The notes under the pieces: generated by a model
Databases searched by the model: none
Seen by the model: the letters and a program-made list of their open reading frames with translations, nothing else
Told to the model about the DNA's origin: nothing
Source of the DNA: Parasulfitobacter algicola
GTDB taxonomy: Bacteria; Pseudomonadota; Alphaproteobacteria; Rhodobacterales; Rhodobacteraceae
Assembly: GCF_013315265.1 (NCBI RefSeq)
Contig: NZ_JABUFE010000001.1
Location: 186,001-250,000 of the forward strand
DNA: 64,000 bases
Direction of reading: 5' to 3'
Position numbers and translations under genes: made by a program
Shown here: piece by piece, positions 37,006 to 45,726 of the stretch
How the letters are laid out: each line of letters opens with the position of its first letter
Position numbering within the stretch: the first letter of the stretch is position 1

Positions 37006-38586
37006 TCAATTGACTGTGAAATACTTGAACTTGGGCTGATCTTCCGGATCAACATCGATACCGACGTTGCTTTTTACACCCCAGTTCAGAACCTGGTGGT
37101 GAACCGGCAGATACAGCGTTTCAGCCTGAACTGTTTCCCAGATTTCCGCAATCGTGGCATCGCGCGCATCCAGATCAGTTTCAGACGCCAGACTTTGGAT
37201 CTTTGCATCGATATCAGCGTTGGAATACCCTGTACCGTTCCAGGATCCACGATCTTCGCCGCGTGTGTGCACCAGGAAGTTGAATATATATTCACTGTCA
37301 TACGTCGGAACGCCCCAGCCCAGCATATAGAAATCTGTCTGACCGTTTGTGATCAGTGGAAAGTGCTGTGCTTTGGGCTTGGCATCCAGATTAACCGTGA
37401 TGCCGATCTGTGCCAACATACCAACAGTCGCCTGGCAGATGCCTTCGTCGTTGATATAGCGGTCATTCGGGCAATCCAGCTGAATGCTGAATCCGTCTTC
37501 ATAACCAGCCTCGGTCATCAACGCTTTGGCAGCCGCAACGTCGGTCGCAGGCACTGCGTCCAGCTCAGCCGTCCAGCCATTCACGAACGGAGGCATGATA
37601 ACACCCGCAGGCTGTGATTGACCGCGCATGATCACCTGTTTGATCGCATCACGGTTGATCGCGATTTTCATCGCCTGGCGCACACGCTGATCAGCCAAGG
37701 GGTTCTTGCCGTCAACATTGTCACGCTCAAGATCATCCGCACCGGTGTTCATACCAAAGAAAATCACGCGGTTTTGCGGGGCTGTGCGAATATCAAGACC
37801 GTCGGTTTCAGCCACGCGATTAAGATCTTGAACAGGAACGTCCTGAATAAAATCAACTTCGCCAGACAGCAGCGCTGCGACACGTGTGGCCGGATTTTGA
37901 ATGGGCGTATAGATGATTTCAGTTACATCCATCGGAAACTGATCCATGCCCCAGTAATTTTCGTTCTGGGCAAGAACGGTTTCAACATCAGGCTCGCGGC
38001 TGACAACCCGGAAAGGGCCGGTGCCATTCGCATTGGTCGTGGCAAAAGATGTACCACCACCTTCGAAATCCTGAACGCCGACTGTATCATTGGCCTCGGC
38101 CCATGTTTTGTCCATCATGAACAGGTTTGTAAGGTTGTTCGGCATAATCGGATTGGGGCCGTCTGTCACAATCTCAACCACATATTTCGAAGGCGCACGC
38201 ACTTCGACGATCGAGTTGATCAGCTCTTTCATATCTGATTCTTCAGACTTGGCGCGATTGATCGAAAACACAACGTCTTCGCTGTCGAACTCGGCACCGT
38301 CGTGGAATGTCACACCTTCACGCAGATTGAAAATCCAGACATTGGGATCATCGGCACTGGGTGCCCAATCGGTGGCTAAAGCGGCCTCAAAAGCGCCGGT
38401 GGTGTCACGGATCAACAGCGGTTCATAGATCTGGTGGGCCACAGTATGTGTCGGCCCTTCGTTTTGGGCATGTGGGTCCAATGTCAGGCTGTCACCCGCA
38501 CGAGCCCAGCGGATCGTTTCCGCACTGGTGGCAAGCGCTGTCGTCATCAACAGGCTGGCCGCAAGAAAGGCGGTGGTTTTTTTCAT
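37006..38586 (-). CDS. ABC transporter substrate-binding protein, family 5 (second of two, operon leader)
   Basis: A 526-residue periplasmic binding protein with a signal peptide (MKKTTAFLAASLLMTTALATSA) and the same layout as its neighbour: LDPHAQNEGPTHTVAHQIYEPL, GVTFHDGAEFDSEDVVFSINRA, CPNDRYINDEGICQATVGML. It is the first gene of the operon and is separated from the second binding protein by a stable hairpin, so it is likely the most abundant product. A GGGGAG ribosome site precedes the ATG. The ligand is unknown. Confidence 0.92.
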   Translation of the reverse strand: MKKTTAFLAASLLMTTALATSAETIRWARAGDSLTLDPHAQNEGPTHTVAHQIYEPLLIRDTTGAFEAALATDWAPSADDPNVWIFNLREGVTFHDGAEFDSEDVVFSINRAKSEESDMKELINSIVEVRAPSKYVVEIVTDGPNPIMPNNLTNLFMMDKTWAEANDTVGVQDFEGGGTSFATTNANGTGPFRVVSREPDVETVLAQNENYWGMDQFPMDVTEIIYTPIQNPATRVAALLSGEVDFIQDVPVQDLNRVAETDGLDIRTAPQNRVIFFGMNTGADDLERDNVDGKNPLADQRVRQAMKIAINRDAIKQVIMRGQSQPAGVIMPPFVNGWTAELDAVPATDVAAAKALMTEAGYEDGFSIQLDCPNDRYINDEGICQATVGMLAQIGITVNLDAKPKAQHFPLITNGQTDFYMLGWGVPTYDSEYIFNFLVHTRGEDRGSWNGTGYSNADIDAKIQSLASETDLDARDATIAEIWETVQAETLYLPVHHQVLNWGVKSNVGIDVDPEDQPKFKYFTVN

Positions 38587-38694
38587 GATTTATAACTCCC
38601 CTTTGGATGTGGTGATCATTGATGATCGGCGGAAAAACACAAGACACATCATGTGGTATATGACGTTGGGTAACGTATATTTTTCCCTAAATAT

Positions 38695-38709
38695 AGCGCA
38701 TAGTGCGCT
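38695..38709. promoter_or_regulatory. Palindrome upstream of the oligopeptide transporter operon
   Basis: AGCGCA and TGCGCT flank a 3-base centre, about 110 bases upstream of the first binding-protein start. A second palindrome-like GATCAT-T-GATGATC lies near 38610-38625. Either could be an operator; no regulator gene is adjacent. The rest of the 250-base gap shows no coding potential. Confidence 0.35.
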
Positions 38710-38839
38710 GGTCTTGCTGTCTCGCCTTCTAAAGGACGCTCATGTGCCTTCGGTGAGAGTATTGAGAGAACAATGAATTGCTTTGTGGATTTCATTGATT
38801 TTGCTACTAAAGTTGAATGCACAGATAGAGTAATTCGAT

Positions 38840-39238
38840 TTGACATATTTAAGATTTGTTCAATTCACCAAAGTTGACGGCATGAATGCCAGATCTGGCT
38901 TCTTTTGTGCGGCTTATGAACTGCGTAATGCGCCTATTTTAGATCAGGCACAGCATGATCAGCTAGAAGCCTTACTTGATTGGTTTCGCAAAAATGTAGC
39001 TATACCAAAGCGGTTCAATAAATCGAAATCCAAAGGGTATTATCGGCGTGATGCTAAAGGGCTAAGCTGGTTCAGGGCAGATGCAAACGAAGCGCTTGGG
39101 AAAGCCTTTGAGCTGGTCGCTTTATTGAAAGAAAATGGATACCAGATCGAATTACTGCGTACTGGCCGGATCGGATATATCATTTATGAAGATGATGTTC
39201 AGACAGTCGCAGAACCGTTTTTGGATACACCTATTTAG
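38840..39238 (+). CDS. Conserved hypothetical protein
   Basis: A protein of up to 132 residues with the pattern RFVQF, SGFFCAAYELRN, LEALLDWFRKNVAIPKRF, LSWFRADANEALGKAFELVALL, then GRIGYIIYEDDVQTVAEPF. I recognise this as a widespread small family without a known function. The start is uncertain: a TTG at 38840 keeps the conserved N-terminal strand, while the first ATG (38882) would remove it. The upstream region is AT-rich. It ends 8 bases before the convergent truA stop. Confidence 0.65.
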   Translation: MTYLRFVQFTKVDGMNARSGFFCAAYELRNAPILDQAQHDQLEALLDWFRKNVAIPKRFNKSKSKGYYRRDAKGLSWFRADANEALGKAFELVALLKENGYQIELLRTGRIGYIIYEDDVQTVAEPFLDTPI

Positions 39239-39246
39239 GCCGTGCA

Positions 39247-40017
39247 TCATACCGAAAACGGATCATCCCCGTACCCCACCCCCGCAAGGTACAGTCCTTG
39301 TGGTGGGCAGACCGGGCCGCAGGCGGGGCGGGATTTGGCATCAAGTGCAGTTTTGACATCATCGGGCTGCCAGCCCCCTGCGCCGACACGTGCCAGCGTG
39401 CCGACAAAGCTGCGGACCTGATTGTGAAGAAAGCTACGGGCGCGGACGTGAAAGCAGAACTCCTGACCGTGGGGAATATCACGCATTTCAATATCCAGCG
39501 CGTTTAGCGTTTTGATGGGGCTTTCGGCCTGACAGATCGACGACCGAAAAGTGGTGAAATCATGCTGCCCCAAAAGATGCTGCGCACCTGCCTGCATTGC
39601 GGCCAGATCCAGTGGATGACCCACCTGCCAGACCAGACCGCTATCATGGGTTACCGGCGCACGGCGGCTGATCAGGCGAAACAGGTATCGCCGTTCCACT
39701 GCAGAAAACCGGGCGTGCCAGTCATCAGACACGCGTTCTGCCTGCAAAATCGCAACAGGCAACGGTTTCAGATGGTAATTCAGCGCCTCAGACAATCGAA
39801 ACGGGTCCCAATCCCGCGTCAGATCCACATGGGCCACCTGTGCCGTGGCATGCACCCCCGCATCCGTGCGCCCGGCAGCAGCAATCGTATGGGGGCCGGA
39901 TTCCAGCTTGCACAAAGCATCCTCGACCGCGCCTTGCACGGATGGCACATCTTTCTGACGCTGCCACCCAGCAAACGGCGCACCGTGATATTCGATTTTC
40001 AACGCAAAACGGGGCAT
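39247..40017 (-). CDS. truA: tRNA pseudouridine(38-40) synthase TruA
   Basis: Converts uridines 38-40 in the anticodon arm of tRNAs to pseudouridine. The 256-residue protein has the N-terminal [20 protein letters not shown] and the catalytic aspartate D52 in [12 protein letters not shown]; the later [18 protein letters not shown] is also characteristic. The length is standard. GCAGGGA precedes the ATG. It is divergent from ycjX. Confidence 0.97.
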   Translation of the reverse strand: MPRFALKIEYHGAPFAGWQRQKDVPSVQGAVEDALCKLESGPHTIAAAGRTDAGVHATAQVAHVDLTRDWDPFRLSEALNYHLKPLPVAILQAERVSDDWHARFSAVERRYLFRLISRRAPVTHDSGLVWQVGHPLDLAAMQAGAQHLLGQHDFTTFRSSICQAESPIKTLNALDIEMRDIPHGQEFCFHVRARSFLHNQVRSFVGTLARVGAGGWQPDDVKTALDAKSRPACGPVCPPQGLYLAGVGYGDDPFSV

Positions 40018-40109
40018 TCCCTGCCACTAGCGCGCCAAATGTAATTATGCAATCGCCACTAGGCATTCCCCAACACCCCGCCTATCTTGTGCCTGCGGGA
40101 TCAAGGGGC

Positions 40110-41534
40110 ATGGGTTTGATTATTTCTGATATTGCAGATGGTTTGATACGCAGCGTTGAGACTGTGACCGACACAGTAACCGCTCCTTTTCAGCCCGCGT
40201 CGATCCGTCTGGGCGTCACCGGTTTGTCACGGGCGGGCAAGACGGTGTTCATCACATCGCTGGTCGCTAACCTGATGAACCGGGGGCGCATGCCACAATT
40301 GGTGGCGGCCGCCCATGGCAATATCCAGACGGCTTATTTGCAACCGCAACCCGATGATACGGTCCCCAGATTTGAATATGAATCCCATCTGGGCGCTCTG
40401 ACATCGCCCTTGCCCACATGGCCCGACAGCACCCGTACGGTCAGCCAGCTGCGCCTGTCGCTTAAGGTGCAATCGCGTGGTCTGATGGGGGCTGTGACTG
40501 GACCACAAACCGTTCATCTGGATATCGTTGATTATCCGGGCGAATGGCTGCTGGATCTGGCGTTGTTGGATAAATCCTATGCCGACTGGTCGGATGACGT
40601 TCTGGCGCGGATCACCAACCGCGATGTGGCGGCAGATTTTCTGCAACTTGAAACCCAAACAGATGCCAGCGCTAAGCTGGATGAACCCACAGCACAGGCT
40701 TTAGCCCAAGCGTTCACACGTTATCTGAAAGCCGCGCGGGTGGCTGGGTTTTATGACTGCACACCGGGGCGGTTTTTGCTGCCGGGCGAACTAGAGGGTT
40801 CACCTGCGCTGACATTCGCACCGCTGTCACAATCCGACAGCCCGCCCCGCAAAAGCCTGTGGCGCGAAATGGAACGCCGCTATGAGGCCTATAAATCGCG
40901 CATCGTGAAACCGTTTTTTCGCGATCATTTCGCCAAGATTGACCGACAGGTCGTACTGGTTGACGCCTTGGGCGCGATCCACAAAGGTCCGCAAGCGGTC
41001 GAAGACATGCGCCTTGCGATGGCTGATATTCTGGGCGCATTTCGACCCGGGCGGAATGCCTGGTTAACCAGCCTGTTTCGCGGCAAACGCGTCGAACGCA
41101 TTCTGTTCGCGGCCACTAAAGCCGATCATTTGCATCACCGCCAGCACCCGCGCCTGACCGCGATCATGCAGGCGCTGATCCGTGACGCAAGCGACCGTGC
41201 GAATTTCGCTGGTGCCAAGACCGCCGCCATGTCCATCGCCGCCTTGCGCGCAACAGTCGAAGAAACCGTTGATCACAAGGGCAACGTACTGGATTGCGTG
41301 CGCGGCACCTTGCTGGATGGCGGGAAACAGGCGGCTTTTTACCCAGGTGAATTGCCCGAAGACCCTGCGCATTTGCTGGCCCCGGCACGCGATGGGGCGG
41401 ACGCGTGGCTGGATGCCGATTATCAGATCATGAATTTTGCGCCTGCGCCGCTGACCTTGAAACCGGGCGAAGGTCCCCCCCATATCCGTCTGGACAAAGC
41501 TGCCGAATTCCTGATCGGAGATCGCCTGAGATGA
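40110..41534 (+). CDS. YcjX-like P-loop protein
   Basis: A 474-residue cytoplasmic protein of the YcjX family. The Walker A loop is GLSRAGKTVFITSL (near residue 33) and DIVDYPGEWLLDLALL near 140 fits a Walker B/switch region. Structures of related proteins show a Ras-like GTPase core. The function is not settled; in gammaproteobacteria ycjX-ycjF is linked to envelope stress. The ATG at 40110 is chosen because the family N terminus starts here; a 90-residue upstream extension would overlap truA and looks non-coding. Its stop overlaps the next start in an ATGA. Confidence 0.88.
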   Translation: MGLIISDIADGLIRSVETVTDTVTAPFQPASIRLGVTGLSRAGKTVFITSLVANLMNRGRMPQLVAAAHGNIQTAYLQPQPDDTVPRFEYESHLGALTSPLPTWPDSTRTVSQLRLSLKVQSRGLMGAVTGPQTVHLDIVDYPGEWLLDLALLDKSYADWSDDVLARITNRDVAADFLQLETQTDASAKLDEPTAQALAQAFTRYLKAARVAGFYDCTPGRFLLPGELEGSPALTFAPLSQSDSPPRKSLWREMERRYEAYKSRIVKPFFRDHFAKIDRQVVLVDALGAIHKGPQAVEDMRLAMADILGAFRPGRNAWLTSLFRGKRVERILFAATKADHLHHRQHPRLTAIMQALIRDASDRANFAGAKTAAMSIAALRATVEETVDHKGNVLDCVRGTLLDGGKQAAFYPGELPEDPAHLLAPARDGADAWLDADYQIMNFAPAPLTLKPGEGPPHIRLDKAAEFLIGDRLR

Positions 41535-42541
41535 CCCAAAAATCCACAGGACCGGTTTTGATCGAATTGGAGGAAACCAGCGACAAGACACCGTCAACCG
41601 TGCCACCCGTCCCCGATGTACAAATGCCCACACCCACAGGTCAGGCGATGCAAACCATGGCCGCATTAGCAGCGCGCGAACCATCGCGTTTGGGCAAATG
41701 GTTCTGGTCCGTGCTGGGTGCGCTGTTTACCTTTATCCTATCGCTGGCCGCGTGGGATTTCATCACCGGATTGCTGGATCGTAACCCGATTTTGGGCATG
41801 GCCGCCCTTGGCCTGACGGGCTTGTTCATCCTGATCCTGACCATCATCGCCCTGCGCGAATTGGCGGCATTTTCCCGACTGGGGCGGTTGGACCGTGTGC
41901 ACAAAGCCGCCGAAGCCGCACTGGCCGCCAACGATCTGGACGGCGCACGACATGTGATCAAGCAACTGGAGACGCTTTATAAATCGCGCGAAGATACCCA
42001 ATGGGGCCGCGAAAAACTGACCGAACGCCAGGGCGATATGTTCGACGCTGACGGCTTGCTTGGGTTGGCCGAAAACGAATTGCTGACCCCGCTGGATACC
42101 GCCGCCACCCAACAGGTCGAAGCCGCCGCACGTCAGGTTGCGATGGTTACAGCATTGGTGCCCTTGGCGCTGGCCGATGTCTTTACAGCGCTGACCGCCA
42201 ACCTGCGCATGATCCGCCGCATCGCCGAAGTGTACGGCGGCCGCGCAGGCACGCTTGGCAGTTGGCGACTGACACGCGCCGTGCTGACCCATCTGGTCGC
42301 AACCGGGGCCGTGGCCGTGGGTGACGACATGATCGGATCCGTGGCCGGCGGCGGCGTTTTGTCCAAAATCTCGCGCCGCTTTGGCGAAGGTCTGATCAAC
42401 GGCGCCCTGACCGCCCGCGTCGGCGTCGCCGCCATCGAGGTCTGCCGCCCTCTTCCTTTCCACACCCGCAAACGCCCCTCTGTCAGCGGCATCGTGAAAC
42501 GCAGCCTGACCGGATTATTCGGGTCAGCAAACAAGGAGTAA
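41531..42541 (+). CDS. YcjF-like membrane protein (DUF697, TIGR01620 family)
   Basis: A 336-residue inner-membrane protein: Pro-rich N-terminal 60 residues, two adjacent membrane segments (about 75-125, WFWSVLGALFTFILSLAAWD and ILGMAALGLTGLFILILTII), then a mostly soluble C-terminal domain with a hydrophobic region around 215-290. The pairing and coupling with the YcjX-like gene are conserved widely, implying that the two proteins act together at the membrane. The biochemical role is unknown. Confidence 0.87.
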   Translation: MTQKSTGPVLIELEETSDKTPSTVPPVPDVQMPTPTGQAMQTMAALAAREPSRLGKWFWSVLGALFTFILSLAAWDFITGLLDRNPILGMAALGLTGLFILILTIIALRELAAFSRLGRLDRVHKAAEAALAANDLDGARHVIKQLETLYKSREDTQWGREKLTERQGDMFDADGLLGLAENELLTPLDTAATQQVEAAARQVAMVTALVPLALADVFTALTANLRMIRRIAEVYGGRAGTLGSWRLTRAVLTHLVATGAVAVGDDMIGSVAGGGVLSKISRRFGEGLINGALTARVGVAAIEVCRPLPFHTRKRPSVSGIVKRSLTGLFGSANKE

Positions 42542-42545
42542 CATC

Positions 42546-44165
42546 ATGGAATCTTTAGCTGCCGATCTGTCGACTATGATCCGCACGCCGCTGGAAAAGT
42601 CCCATGTGGATGCGATGCGCAGGGTTGGGTCGGAACGTCAGATGAAAGCCGGTGACATCCTGCAAAAGATGGGCGAACCCAGCGATACATTCCATTATCT
42701 GGTCGAAGGCGAGGTCGAAGCGATTGATGCACGCACCGGCGAACGCTATGGGGATGCAACGCTTGGGCCGACGCAGTTTTTCGGCGAAATCTCTTTTCTG
42801 TCCGGCAGCAAGGCGATATTGGGCGCGCGGGTTGTAAAAGACAGCACCATGATCTGTGTGCCACGCGAAAAAATGCTGGATCTGATGTCACAAATCCCCG
42901 AGATGAGCGATATCATTGTCACAGTTTTTGCCGCCCGCCGTCGCCGTCTTTTGGAAAGTAACGAAGCCAGCCTGACGCTGATCGGTGCCGAGGTGGATCG
43001 AAATATTCGCCATATTGCATCGTTTGCCGGGCGTAACCGCATCCCTGTTCGATCCCTGACGCTGGACGAACACGAGGCCGAGGCGATTGCCCATGAATGC
43101 AAGATCGGTGAACCGAAGCCGATTGTCATTCTGGGCAAGACAGAGGTGATCGAAGACGCCACGCCAACCAAGATCGCCCGCCGTTTGGGTCTGGATATCA
43201 GCATCGAACCTGATCACGTCTTTGACACTCTGATCGTGGGCGGTGGCCCTGCTGGTGTCGCCGCTGGCGTCTATGCCGGGGCCGAAGGGCTGTCTGCATT
43301 GGTGATTGAGGATCTGACGATTGGAGGACAGGCCGGAACCTCAAGCCGGATTGAAAATTACATGGGCTTTCCCACCGGTATTTCCGGCGCTGATCTGGTC
43401 TGGCGCGGCGAAGTGCAGGCGATGAAATTTGGCACCCGCTTTGCCGTTCCCCGCCGCGCCACCAAGCTGCAACAGCGCGACAATGACGGTGTGTTTTGCG
43501 TGACCATGGACGATGGCGATATCGTCTGCGCCAAAAGCGTGATCGTGGCGACGGGCGTGCAATATCGGCGCCTGCCCATAGACCGCATTGAACAGCTGGA
43601 AGGTGTAGGTGTTTATTACGCGGCCACGGATGTTGAGGCGCGCTATTGCCGCGACACGGATGCAATTGTCGTGGGCGGCGGCAATTCTGCAGGCCAGGCG
43701 GCGATGTTTCTGTCGCGCACTGCCAAACATGTGCACGTTCTGGTCCGCGGCGAAAGTCTGGCGGCATCCATGTCGGATTATCTGGTCAGCCGACTTGAGG
43801 CTGATCCAAAAATTACCATCCATTACCGAACCGAGATGAAAGAACTGCACGGCGACGATCATCTTGAAAGCATCACGATCCGCGACAAAACCAGCGGGCA
43901 AGACTGGTCGATCAAATCACGCGCAGCTTTTATAATGGTCGGTGCGGCCCCAAATACGGGCTGGCTTTCGGGTCTGGTTGACCTAGACGGCAAAGGCTTT
44001 GTGAAAACCGGCCGTGACGTGGGCGCAGGATCATCATACGAGACATCACACGCCGGTATCTTTGCCGTCGGCGATGTCCGCGCCGGATCCGTCAAACGCG
44101 TCGCATCAGCCGTTGGCGAAGGATCGGTCGTGATTTCTAAAGTGTGGGATCACGTGGGCGACTAA
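42546..44165 (+). CDS. cNMP-binding, thioredoxin-reductase-like flavoprotein
   Basis: A 539-residue fusion. Residues 15-145 are a cyclic-nucleotide-binding-type domain (GQ/GE region FFGEISFLSGSKAILGARVV). Residues 150-215 look like a short thioredoxin-fold linker (PKPIVILGKTEVIEDATPTK). Residues 222-535 are an FAD/NAD(P)H reductase (DTLIVGGGPAGVAAGVYAG and AIVVGGGNSAGQAAMFLS). The CxxC redox pair of true thioredoxin reductase is missing: GVYYAATDVEARYC has tyrosine and alanine where CATC should be. It probably reduces something other than thioredoxin, perhaps under nucleotide control. It starts 4 bases after the YcjF-like gene with AAGGAG, so it shares that operon. Confidence 0.85.
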   Translation: MESLAADLSTMIRTPLEKSHVDAMRRVGSERQMKAGDILQKMGEPSDTFHYLVEGEVEAIDARTGERYGDATLGPTQFFGEISFLSGSKAILGARVVKDSTMICVPREKMLDLMSQIPEMSDIIVTVFAARRRRLLESNEASLTLIGAEVDRNIRHIASFAGRNRIPVRSLTLDEHEAEAIAHECKIGEPKPIVILGKTEVIEDATPTKIARRLGLDISIEPDHVFDTLIVGGGPAGVAAGVYAGAEGLSALVIEDLTIGGQAGTSSRIENYMGFPTGISGADLVWRGEVQAMKFGTRFAVPRRATKLQQRDNDGVFCVTMDDGDIVCAKSVIVATGVQYRRLPIDRIEQLEGVGVYYAATDVEARYCRDTDAIVVGGGNSAGQAAMFLSRTAKHVHVLVRGESLAASMSDYLVSRLEADPKITIHYRTEMKELHGDDHLESITIRDKTSGQDWSIKSRAAFIMVGAAPNTGWLSGLVDLDGKGFVKTGRDVGAGSSYETSHAGIFAVGDVRAGSVKRVASAVGEGSVVISKVWDHVGD

Positions 44166-44240
44166 GAGGCAATCAGACGAATGCTTTCTGCTGAAGGCTC
44201 ATTTAATTACAAACAATTATAGCCAGCACGCACATTGAAA

Positions 44241-44284
44241 GAAAACCGCGTCGATGCCTTTGGCGCGGGTTTTCGCTTTTTGGA
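44241..44284 (+). terminator. Terminator of the ycjX-ycjF-flavoprotein operon
   Basis: Arms GAAAACCGCG (44241-44250) and CGCGGGTTTTC (44264-44274, one bulged G) form a stem, followed by GCTTTTTGG. It lies 75 bases after the flavoprotein stop. Confidence 0.75.
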
Positions 44285-44356
44285 TGATTAGATATGGTAT
44301 CGCTTGGGCGATCATCATAATCTTTGCAAAGCTATTTAAGCAAAGGACTATCATTT

Positions 44357-44416
44357 ATGACCGTTTCTGCAGATTGCCTTTACACCGACCGGGCAAATCC
44401 TTTTGTGAAGATCTGA
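44357..44416 (+). CDS. Possible 19-codon leader or remnant peptide before the DUF4123 gene
   Basis: An ATG preceded by AAAGGA opens a reading frame encoding MTVSADCLYTDRANPFVKI and stopping 4 bases before the DUF4123 start. It could be a leader peptide coupled to the next gene or the decayed end of a lost gene such as a spike protein. Its small size means chance is possible. Confidence 0.25.
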   Translation: MTVSADCLYTDRANPFVKI

Positions 44417-44420
44417 TGTA

Positions 44421-45485
44421 ATGACTGATCATGATGGCGAAAATTTCAATCAATGGGATCTGCAACAAGAACCCAAGACGACATCTGACACCGTTGGTCT
44501 GATCATTAATACAATCAAAGACATCGAACCTTTGGATGATCAGTTCGGTGTTGATCCTAAGAAAACTGTTCCACCCGCACTTTATGATCTGTTTTTCGGC
44601 CAACGTGACCCAACGACCGTCAGTAATGATCCCAAAGACGCCCCACCTCTGCAGACTTACGCCATTCTGGACGCCGCCAAGATTGCCAATCTACCGCAAC
44701 TGCTGGCCAGCACTGAGCTTGAGTATCGGTGCCTGTTCAAAGGTCAGGCGTATGACGAACTGAAAGATGTAGCGCCATGGATCGTGACGCTGAAAGAACA
44801 CAATACCTTTACCCGTAACCTTTTTAGCCACGACCCCAAAGACCCGGCACCTTGGCACAATTGGGATAAGGAACCAGGCATCTTTATCCGGTCCCAAGCA
44901 TCTCTGGACGACATCTGGAGGCATTTCAGAAAATTCACCAAGGTGCAGGATGAAGCAGGGAAATGGTATTACCTTCGGTTCTATGACCCAAAGATCGCTT
45001 TCCCCTACATCACCCAAAGCGAACGGTTTTCGGAACGCATTTTGAATGTGCCAACGGCAAGACAGTCAACGTCCATGGTCATAATCGACAAGACCAATGC
45101 ACATCACATAAAGCTGGCAGAAGTTCCCACTAAGCCATCAGCGGGCATTTACGTGATGGATCATCATGACAAAGATATTTTTCGCGCACTTACATTCATC
45201 AGTCGCGCCAACGTTCTTCTTGAAAAACTGAAAGACAGTTTTTCTTTTGAGACTGACAACGATGCTTATCGTGATGCCATTATCACGACAATGCACCGGA
45301 TGCACCAATACGGGTTCCGCCAAAAGCGCCAATTAGAGCAGCTTGCGACCTGGGATATATTTTACGGCCCGAATTTCGAAAAAAATGACCCTGAAGGCCA
45401 TCTTTTGGATATATGCTTGCGTCAGGATATAGACTCGGCTGAAAAATTTAGTGATTTTTGTAAACGTTTAAACGAGATTTATTAA
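44421..45485 (+). CDS. DUF4123 domain protein, putative type VI secretion effector adaptor
   Basis: A 354-residue soluble protein. Residues 70-190 match the DUF4123 pattern: LQTYAILDAAKI, then LEYRCLFKGQAYDELKDVAPWIVTL, and later WRHFRKFTKVQDEAGKWYYLRFYDP. DUF4123 proteins are chaperones that load effectors onto VgrG spikes of type VI secretion. The C-terminal 150 residues form a family-variable cargo-recognition region. No VgrG, Hcp, PAAR or structural T6SS gene is in the window, so it is an orphan adaptor. Its stop is immediately followed (no gap) by the ATG of a short frame that looks like a truncated cargo. The flanks are ordinary chromosomal genes, so this is a small insertion or the relic of one. 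Confidence 0.8.
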   Translation: MTDHDGENFNQWDLQQEPKTTSDTVGLIINTIKDIEPLDDQFGVDPKKTVPPALYDLFFGQRDPTTVSNDPKDAPPLQTYAILDAAKIANLPQLLASTELEYRCLFKGQAYDELKDVAPWIVTLKEHNTFTRNLFSHDPKDPAPWHNWDKEPGIFIRSQASLDDIWRHFRKFTKVQDEAGKWYYLRFYDPKIAFPYITQSERFSERILNVPTARQSTSMVIIDKTNAHHIKLAEVPTKPSAGIYVMDHHDKDIFRALTFISRANVLLEKLKDSFSFETDNDAYRDAIITTMHRMHQYGFRQKRQLEQLATWDIFYGPNFEKNDPEGHLLDICLRQDIDSAEKFSDFCKRLNEIY

Positions 45486-45641
45486 ATGCAAGATGGGCAG
45501 TTCCCGCCAAGCCCGACTGAAATTATCGCAGCACTTGATACACCAAACACAGAACGCGAATATTACCGTTCCGAAGATTGCGACGTTGGCGCGACATGTG
45601 GCGGACAGGGTTTGTTCATCCCCCTATCGAAAATGGGGTGA
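45486..45641 (+). pseudogene. Truncated N terminus of a putative type VI cargo gene
   Basis: The ATG directly abuts the DUF4123 stop. The 51 codons give a protein-like sequence (PSPTEIIAALDTPNTERE, then YYRSEDCDVGATCGGQGL) and end at TGA within LSKMG. In another frame the next bases encode a short VINTAKVVLGQIK and stop, so the body of the gene appears deleted and its ends joined. The abutting position is where an effector normally follows its adaptor. I do not recognise the cargo family. It could instead be an intact 51-residue protein; the composition and abrupt end argue against that. Confidence 0.5.
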
Positions 45642-45726
45642 TCAACACGGCCAAAGTTGTCCTCGGTCAGATTAAGTAACTGGCACTCCCAATACCCTTA
45701 AGCATGTCGCAGACCATTGTACTCTT

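Noticed and set aside
39840-40109. A 90-residue N-terminal extension of the YcjX-like protein
   Set aside because: It overlaps truA on the other strand, is rich in Pro, His and Arg, has no family similarity, and the usual N terminus begins at 40110.
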